12,020 bases of DNA, taken from Treponema sp. (GTDB lineage Bacteria > Spirochaetota > Spirochaetia > Treponematales > Breznakiellaceae). How positions within the stretch are numbered: the first letter of the stretch is position 1; each line of letters starts with the position of its first letter. Below are positions 7,739 to 12,020 of the stretch, one piece after another. The notes beneath the pieces are model-generated. The model was given only the letters and a program-made list of their open reading frames with translations, did not search any database and had not been told where the DNA came from. The translations under genes and the position numbers were made by a program. The DNA lies in contig JAITAN010000070.1 of NCBI GenBank assembly GCA_031284105.1, forward strand, positions 1-12,020, written 5' to 3'.

Positions 7739-9073
7739 ATGGCAGCAACAGAAATTAAAGATTTAGCAAAAGTAAATGCCGACTTGCAACTCCAAAAAGA
7801 GCGGGTTGAAACGGTAGATTTTAAGATTATAACCTTTTCACTCGGTGGAAAAGATTACGGCGTTGATATTATGAATGTCAAGGAGATCGCAAAAGCCGAT
7901 AAATTTACCTACGTGCCGAATGCGGCTTCCTTTGTCAAAGGTGTGTACAATCTTCGGGGCGACATTATTCCGATTATAGATTTGCGCTCGTTTTTCCACC
8001 TGCCTGTGGAGAAGAAAAGCGATGGACTTGAAAACATGCTTATTCTCCGCATCGAAGACAGGGTATATGGGACGGTTGTTGATAAGATCGATAAGGTAAT
8101 TGGTATCAATTCATCTTCTGTACAGCCGCCACATCCCATATTTGGGGATATTAACATCAAGTACATCAACGGAGTTGTGGAGAAAGACGGGAATCTCTAT
8201 GTTATTCTTGATGTTATTCGTATTTTCAGCCAACACGAAGACGACAAGCAAAAAGTGCGAATGCAGGAAAACACGACCGATAACTTTGTTCCTCCGGCAG
8301 CTTCTGTAACGCAGAATCCTGAACAAAAGGCGGTGGCGGCTGATACGGCGCTTGGTTTTATCAAAGAAAGCCTTGCTGCCTTGAAACATTTTTACGCAAG
8401 CGGTATAAATGATATGTGGGTACACAGACGTTTTATTGACTGGAATGCAACTCACGTAGAATCAGATATCCAGCTTAGAAATGCTTCAGATGCGGAAGAA
8501 TTTTTGGCTGATTTTTCATCTCCTTGTACGAATATGTTTTGGGATGACGAATACGCCGATATGATTAAAAATACCCTGCCTGATATGCCATCGAACAGCA
8601 TTCAGGTGTGGAATCCCGGATGCGGTAAGGGATATGAAACGTATTCATTTGCATGTGTACTTAGAAATCGCTACCCCGATGCGCGTATCAAGATTTGGGC
8701 GAGTGATAACGATATTTTAGCTATATCTAATGCTCCTAATATGAGCTTTGACTTAAACGAGGTGCCGGAATACTGCCGTTCTTTTATGTCTAATGGAAAA
8801 AATGGTTATGTTTTCAAGCCGATAATCAAGGATTCAATTGTTTTTGAATATCATGATATTGTAAACGAGATGCAGTTACCGGAGTTGGATATTATTTTAA
8901 TGCGTGATCTTTTATCGCATCTGCCTGTGCCGGGTCAAGATAAACAGGTTGCCTATTTTAGCGAAAAACTTAAAAAGAATGGCGTGGTTATTTTGGGTAA
9001 AAATGAGACCATATCTGATAATTGGCGGTCTATTGGTCAGACTCCCGTTTCCGCATTTATGTGCAATGAATAG
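7739..9073 (+). CDS. cheW: CheW adaptor fused to a CheR-like domain
   Basis: This is an array scaffold protein coupling chemoreceptors to CheA. Residues about 24-165 form a CheW domain, with VYNLRGDIIPIIDLR around Asn71-Gly74. After a linker, residues about 205-444 resemble the CheR methyltransferase. WNPGCGKGYETYSF (Gly294 to Ser303) keeps the glycine-rich SAM motif form. The CheR elements DINT, FCRNVLIYF and GHSE appear altered as SDND, LMRDLLSHL (388-395) and GKNE. The catalytic FFRD region appears as FWDD (267-270), so the key arginine seems lost and methylation is doubtful. At 444 aa it is far longer than a plain CheW (about 160). Treponemes are known to carry such CheW-CheR-like fusions. 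The start has an AGAGGG box five bases upstream. It is co-transcribed with cheA. An 88-bp gap precedes cheX. Confidence 0.93.
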   Translation: MAATEIKDLAKVNADLQLQKERVETVDFKIITFSLGGKDYGVDIMNVKEIAKADKFTYVPNAASFVKGVYNLRGDIIPIIDLRSFFHLPVEKKSDGLENMLILRIEDRVYGTVVDKIDKVIGINSSSVQPPHPIFGDINIKYINGVVEKDGNLYVILDVIRIFSQHEDDKQKVRMQENTTDNFVPPAASVTQNPEQKAVAADTALGFIKESLAALKHFYASGINDMWVHRRFIDWNATHVESDIQLRNASDAEEFLADFSSPCTNMFWDDEYADMIKNTLPDMPSNSIQVWNPGCGKGYETYSFACVLRNRYPDARIKIWASDNDILAISNAPNMSFDLNEVPEYCRSFMSNGKNGYVFKPIIKDSIVFEYHDIVNEMQLPELDIILMRDLLSHLPVPGQDKQVAYFSEKLKKNGVVILGKNETISDNWRSIGQTPVSAFMCNE

Positions 9074-9094
9074 GGAGTAACTTAAAGGTATTTT

Positions 9095-9145
9095 CATTAG
9101 CGCGTTGCGTTAATGCTTGATAAATAAGTGGCGGTATTGCCGCTT
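9095..9145 (+). promoter_or_regulatory. Two intercistronic hairpins before cheX
   Basis: The first hairpin has a 9-bp stem, CATTAGCGC (9095-9103) with GCGTTAATG (9107-9115), one G·U pair and a 3-base loop. The second, 9126-9145, pairs AAGTGGC with GCCGCTT (one G·U) and ends seven bases before the AGGAG ribosome site of cheX at 9152-9156. Neither is followed by a T-run, so processing, mRNA stability or translational control is more likely than termination. The function is inferred. Confidence 0.5.
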
Positions 9146-9161
9146 GTAAATAGGAGTTTGT

Positions 9162-9659
9162 ATGAGAGTTGAATATATTAATCCTTTTGTCGAAGCAGCT
9201 TTTAACGTTCTCAAAGAAGTTCTCAACATGATGGGGGGAGATTTTATCGATGTTAAACGGGGCGATCTTTACTTGAAGTCATCGAATATGTCCATCATGG
9301 GCGTTGCGGCTTTGGTTGGCTTGGCAGGTGATGTGGAAGGGCGTGTGCTTTTTGATATGTCCAAACAGACGGCTTTGGTTGTTGCCGGCAGCATGAACGG
9401 TGAAGAGTTTGCTACCATTGATGATATGGTTAAAGCTACCATTACCGAACTTGCAAACATGATTACCGCGCAAGCTGTTACTAAGTTGCACGATTTGGGA
9501 TATAAGTTTGATCTTACACCGCCCGCTCTTTTTACCGGTGAAAATATGGAAATCTCGAATAACCTTGATATTGAAGCGTTGATCGTTCCTATGGAGTTGG
9601 GAGAGAAGGGCGCCGGTGGAAAGATCGAAATTAACGTTGTTATCCGAGAGCGTTCCTAA
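9162..9659 (+). CDS. cheX: Chemotaxis phosphatase CheX
   Basis: CheX dephosphorylates CheY-P, resetting the flagellar signal in spirochaetes and other bacteria lacking CheZ. At 165 aa it has the expected length. The CheC/CheX/FliY-family active motif E-x-x-N occurs as TITELANMI with Glu96 and Asn99, the same residues and numbering as I recall for Borrelia CheX. Only one such motif is present, which fits CheX rather than CheC. The start has a clear AGGAG (9152-9156) five bases upstream. It is the last gene of the che operon here. The stop codon overlaps the base of the terminator hairpin, and no cheY follows. Confidence 0.95.
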   Translation: MRVEYINPFVEAAFNVLKEVLNMMGGDFIDVKRGDLYLKSSNMSIMGVAALVGLAGDVEGRVLFDMSKQTALVVAGSMNGEEFATIDDMVKATITELANMITAQAVTKLHDLGYKFDLTPPALFTGENMEISNNLDIEALIVPMELGEKGAGGKIEINVVIRERS

Positions 9660-9702
9660 TTAACTGTCAGCCCTGAGGGGTTGACAGTTAATTGTATCTT
9701 TT
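9658..9702 (+). terminator. Terminator of the che operon
   Basis: AATTAACTGTCA (9658-9669) is perfectly complementary to TGACAGTTAATT (9682-9693). A small inner CCC-TGA-GGG pairing sits in the loop. The hairpin begins inside the cheX stop codon and is followed by a T-rich but interrupted tract (TATCTTTTG). The long symmetric stem could also work for the other strand. Confidence 0.75.
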
Positions 9703-9709
9703 GTATATT
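9681..9709 (+). promoter_or_regulatory. Promoter of tRNA-Val embedded in the terminator
   Basis: A consensus TTGACA (9681-9686) is separated by 17 bp from TATATT (9704-9709). Transcription should start near 9716, about six bases before the mature tRNA end. The -35 hexamer lies within the right arm of the cheX terminator hairpin, so the two signals share bases. Confidence 0.7.
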
Positions 9710-9721
9710 ACTATTATTCAT

Positions 9722-9795
9722 GGGCGGTTAGCTCAGTTGGTTAGAGTGTCGGTATGACACGCCGAAGGTCACAAGTTCGATTCTTGTACCGCCCA
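9722..9795 (+). tRNA. tRNA-Val (GAC)
   Basis: A full cloverleaf of 74 nt folds. The acceptor arm is GGGCGGT with ACCGCCC plus discriminator A. The D arm is GCTC with GAGT. The anticodon stem is TCGGT with GCCGA around the loop ATGACAC. The variable loop is AGGTC, and the T arm is ACAAG-TTCGATT-CTTGT. The anticodon GAC at 9756-9758 reads GUC and GUU valine codons. The CCA end is not encoded, as TAAAT follows. No strong terminator follows it; only a short T-run is present. Confidence 0.97.
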
Positions 9796-9861
9796 TAAAT
9801 TTTTGTACTATTTGGTATCGTAATTATATTCTTATATGTCTTTGCGGGTCATTCGCCCGAA

Positions 9862-10131
9862 TTAAAAGCAGAGGGTAATTCCATCGCCCGCTTTAATGAT
9901 GCCGGATATATCTGTAACTTTACCGCAAAATGATTGTCCCCCCTGATTCAGTCTCGCCAACTCCGGCTTCACATACCCATATATTGACGCAACCTTTCAT
10001 ACCGCAGCTTGCCGCTGCCGTTCACCGCCGGTAACGCCGCCGGCAGCTTGCGCCCCGTCTTATTCGTTCACCGCTTCTCTCCGCCGCGAGATGCGCTTCT
10101 CGTTGATAAGAGATGCGCATCTCATTGACAT
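9862..10131 (-). pseudogene. Possible decayed coding sequence, frames broken
   Basis: The interval between the tRNA and the kinase promoter has no intact gene. On the minus strand three short stretches read as plausible protein, in changing frames. The first begins at ATG 10131-10129 and ends REAVNE-stop at 10060. The second (10067-9969) contains RKLPAALPAVNGSGKLRYER and then RQYMGM-stop. The third (to a stop at 9862) reads VKPELARLNQGGQSF and ends GDGITLCF. Frame jumps near 10065 and 9972 would join them. I do not recognise the product. It may be a gene relic, a dispersed element or chance. Confidence 0.25.
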
Positions 10132-10145
10132 GAGATGCGCTCCTC
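10088..10145. repeat. Three 14-bp palindromic units at 22-bp spacing
   Basis: GAGATGCGCTTCTC (10088-10101), GAGATGCGCATCTC (10110-10123) and GAGATGCGCTCCTC (10132-10145) start exactly 22 bp apart. The middle one is a perfect palindrome. The outer two differ from it at one and two bases in the right half. The 8-bp spacers share TTGA in two cases. About two helical turns per unit would place all sites on one DNA face, as for a dimeric regulator. The array lies about 160 bp upstream of the kinase promoter. The alternative is a small sequence repeat with no binding role. Confidence 0.6.
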
Positions 10146-10184
10146 AAATGTACCGCGCAGAGGGGGAGGTTAATGAAGAAGACT

Positions 10185-10261
10185 CCCCGGAACTCTGCTC
10201 CGGGGTATTAAACCAAAAGGGGGCCGCGCCCTAATCATTTACCGACGATGGTTTACTTTTT
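10185..10261 (+). terminator. Structured terminator-like element
   Basis: CCCCGGA (10185-10191) pairs perfectly with TCCGGGG (10199-10205). Next, TAAACCA (10209-10215) pairs with TGGTTTA (10249-10255), enclosing a small GGGC-CGC-GCCC hairpin (10221-10231). A five-T run (10257-10261) follows. It lies upstream of the kinase promoter, so it would end an upstream transcript rather than control the kinase. The long loop of the second stem makes it a non-classical terminator. Confidence 0.35.
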
Positions 10262-10302
10262 ATCATTCATCCTTAATAAATACCTCATATATTTCTTTCA
10301 AC

Positions 10303-10330
10303 TTGACAAGATACAAAAACATAGTATATT
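10303..10330 (+). promoter_or_regulatory. Promoter of the sugar kinase gene
   Basis: A consensus TTGACA (10303-10308) and TATATT (10325-10330) are separated by 16 bp in AT-rich DNA. Transcription would start near 10337, leaving a leader of about 120 nt that contains a short upstream ORF. Confidence 0.75.
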
Positions 10331-10402
10331 GTATAAGAAAATATACCAAGAAATAGGACTTTAATTGTTTCAGATAGAAAAAATAAGGAGAACTGGAAGT
10401 AT

Positions 10403-10474
10403 ATGGATGAAAAAACATCACGCACTTCCAAAAAACGCTTCCAAAAAAGGAGATTTTTATGGATGAGAACGTAA
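10403..10474 (+). CDS. Short upstream ORF overlapping the kinase start
   Basis: This is a 23-codon ORF beginning MDEKTSRTSKKRF and rich in Lys and Arg. It starts three bases after GGAAG (10395-10399), with AGGAG at 10386-10390 further upstream. It ends at TAA 10472-10474, sixteen bases past the kinase ATG, so its ribosomes would cover the kinase start site. The bases around its start (ATGGATGA) repeat those at the kinase start, and CTTCCAAAAAA occurs twice inside it. It could be a translational-coupling leader or the trace of a local duplication. It has no homolog known to me. Confidence 0.3.
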   Translation: MDEKTSRTSKKRFQKRRFLWMRT

Positions 10475-12020
10475 GACAGGCGATTGTTGATGGAAGAACC
10501 TCCCTCGGTATCGAACTCGGTTCCACCCGTATCAAAGCGGCGCTGATCGATGACCGGTATGCGCCTATCGCGGCGGGCAGCCATGATTGGGAAAACCGGC
10601 TCGTAGACGGCGTATGGACGTACCGTATTGAAGACGTGTGGAGCGGGATTCAAGATAGTTTCCATAAACTGGCGGCTGACGTGCGGAGCAGGTATGGCGT
10701 ACCGCTTACTACGGTTGGAGCAATCGGCGTTTCCGCTATGATGCACGGATATCTCGTATTCGGCAAGGATGAGAAGCAGCTTGTTCCATTCCGTACGTGG
10801 CGCAATACCATGACGGAACAGGCGGCTGCGGAACTTACCCGCGTGTTTCAATTCAATATTCCCCAGCGGTGGAGTATAGCCCATCTGTATCAGGCGGCGT
10901 TGAACAACGAGGAACACGTAAAAGACGTTTCGTTTATGACCACGCTTGCCGGTTATGTGCATTGGAGATTGACCGGTGAGAACGTTACCGGCGTAGGCGA
11001 TGCGTCCGGTATGTTCCCCATCGACAGCGCGGCGAATACCTATAACCGGCGGATGGCGGAGCGGTTTAATGCGCTCATCAAGGGATTAGGGCGGAACCTT
11101 GAGGATATGCTGCCCCGCGTCTTAACCGCCGGGGAGAACGCCGGTTTCCTTACCGAAGAAGGCGCAAAGCTGCTCGATCCTTCCGGTCTCCTGCAAGCGG
11201 GGACTCCGTTTTGTCCGCCTGAAGGAGACGCCGGAACAGGCATGGTTGCGACAAACAGCGTGGCCGAGCGTACCGGCAATGTTTCCGCCGGCACCTCGGT
11301 ATTCGCAATGATCGTGCTGGAGAAAGAGCTGTCAAAGGTGTGGACGGAGATCGACATAGTTACTACGCCCGAGGGGAAACCCGTTGCGATGGTACACTGC
11401 AACAACTGTACGTCCGATCTTGACGCATGGATACATCTTTTCAGGGAACTGACCGGGCTTTTCGGTGTGAAAATAGACAAACCCGCTTTTTATGACGCGC
11501 TCTATTACGAGGCGCTGGAAGGCGACGCGGATTGCGGCGGTCTCCTCTCGTATAACTACTACGGCGGCGAACCCATTACGGGTTTGGATCAGGGGCGTCC
11601 TTTGTTCGTACGTACGCCGGACAGCGCGTTCACTTTGGCGAATTTCATGCGTACCCTTTTGTTTTCCGCAATGGCTACATTGAAACTAGGCATGGATATT
11701 CTCACCGGAAAAGAGCGGGTTCGCCTTGAGCGGCTTTTAGGGCATGGCGGTTTGTTCAAAACAAAAGGCGTGGGGCAGCGGCTCATGTCCGCGGCGCTGG
11801 ACGTTCCGGTTGCCGTGATGGATTCGGCCGGTGAAGGCGGCGCATGGGGCATCGCGCTTCTTGCCGCGTATATGCGGCTTAAACAGGAAGGAGAGACGCT
11901 GGAGCGGTTTCTTGCGGAAAAAGTCTTTGCCGGAAACGCGGGCGTTTGCGTGGAACCCGATGCTCAAGACGTGAAAGGTTTTGAACTAGTCATGGAACGC
12001 TACACGAAAGGGCTTGCCAT
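10459..12020 (+). CDS. FGGY-family carbohydrate kinase (xylulokinase-like), 3' partial
   Basis: This is an ATP-dependent sugar kinase of the FGGY family, phosphorylating a sugar or sugar alcohol in the cytoplasm. The 520 residues seen lack a stop codon, and the family is usually 490-540 aa, so only a short C-terminus is missing. The N-terminal ATPase motif is LGIELGSTRIKAALID (16-31). SAMMHGYL (92-99) corresponds to the sugar-contact MHG of xylulokinases. PPEGDAGTGM places the probable catalytic base at Asp257. SAGTSVF (276-282) is the adenosine-side GTS motif. The segment LLGHGGLFKTKGVGQRLMSA, then AGEGGAWGIALLA, matches the C-terminal FGGY half. The substrate cannot be assigned. Start: AGGAG (10448-10452) six bases before the ATG, and a strong promoter upstream. 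Confidence 0.93.
   Translation, partial: MDENVRQAIVDGRTSLGIELGSTRIKAALIDDRYAPIAAGSHDWENRLVDGVWTYRIEDVWSGIQDSFHKLAADVRSRYGVPLTTVGAIGVSAMMHGYLVFGKDEKQLVPFRTWRNTMTEQAAAELTRVFQFNIPQRWSIAHLYQAALNNEEHVKDVSFMTTLAGYVHWRLTGENVTGVGDASGMFPIDSAANTYNRRMAERFNALIKGLGRNLEDMLPRVLTAGENAGFLTEEGAKLLDPSGLLQAGTPFCPPEGDAGTGMVATNSVAERTGNVSAGTSVFAMIVLEKELSKVWTEIDIVTTPEGKPVAMVHCNNCTSDLDAWIHLFRELTGLFGVKIDKPAFYDALYYEALEGDADCGGLLSYNYYGGEPITGLDQGRPLFVRTPDSAFTLANFMRTLLFSAMATLKLGMDILTGKERVRLERLLGHGGLFKTKGVGQRLMSAALDVPVAVMDSAGEGGAWGIALLAAYMRLKQEGETLERFLAEKVFAGNAGVCVEPDAQDVKGFELVMERYTKGLA

Noticed and set aside
7739..8300. Separate cheW and cheR genes
   Set aside because: The reading frame is continuous from the CheW domain through the CheR-like domain with no stop or internal ribosome site, so it is one fusion protein.
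10181..10262. Riboswitch or T-box controlling the sugar kinase
   Set aside because: The structure lies upstream of the kinase promoter at 10303, so it is outside that transcript, and no T-box sequence is visible.
10285..10962. 225-aa minus-strand ORF across the kinase promoter and 5' end
   Set aside because: It covers a strong promoter and the kinase N-terminal motifs, and is therefore an antisense shadow.

Overview
The window looks like a treponemal spirochaete chromosome of intermediate GC content (roughly 50% by eye). The strongest evidence is the run cheA – cheW/cheR-like fusion – cheX. The CheW-CheR-like fusion, the CheA with an enlarged dimerisation domain and the CheX-type CheY-P phosphatase together are characteristic of Treponema. 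Species cannot be fixed from sequence alone.

Layout. Positions 1-242 are GC-rich with no convincing gene, followed by a good sigma-70-type promoter. Tex (299-2680), an S1-domain RNA-binding transcription factor, comes next. Then there is an odd interval (2681-3439). It contains a 21-bp tandem array of about 22 units, which on the minus strand spells a regular heptad-repeat protein (2815-3349). That protein can only be reached from a plausible ATG through a +1 shift at a UUU-UAA junction. An RNase II/R-type exoribonuclease follows (3440-5281).

The chemotaxis block (5336-9659) encodes the histidine kinase CheA, a CheW adaptor fused to a degenerate CheR-like domain, and the phosphatase CheX. 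Two small hairpins lie between the last two genes. The block ends at a hairpin terminator whose 3' arm contains a perfect -35 hexamer for the following tRNA-Val(GAC) gene (9722-9795). The cheY gene that follows cheX in other treponemes is absent here.

From 9796 to 10302 no intact gene is visible. This interval holds protein-like text on the minus strand broken across frames, a three-unit array of 14-bp (near-)palindromes with exact 22-bp period, and a structured terminator-like element. A strong promoter then precedes a 23-codon upstream ORF that overlaps the start of an FGGY-family sugar kinase, which runs off the window end.

Functionally the core is a signalling module: CheA autophosphorylates, the CheW domain couples it to receptors, and CheX removes phosphate from CheY, which must be encoded elsewhere. 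Tex, the exoribonuclease, the tRNA and the sugar kinase are housekeeping or metabolic neighbours with no evident link to chemotaxis.
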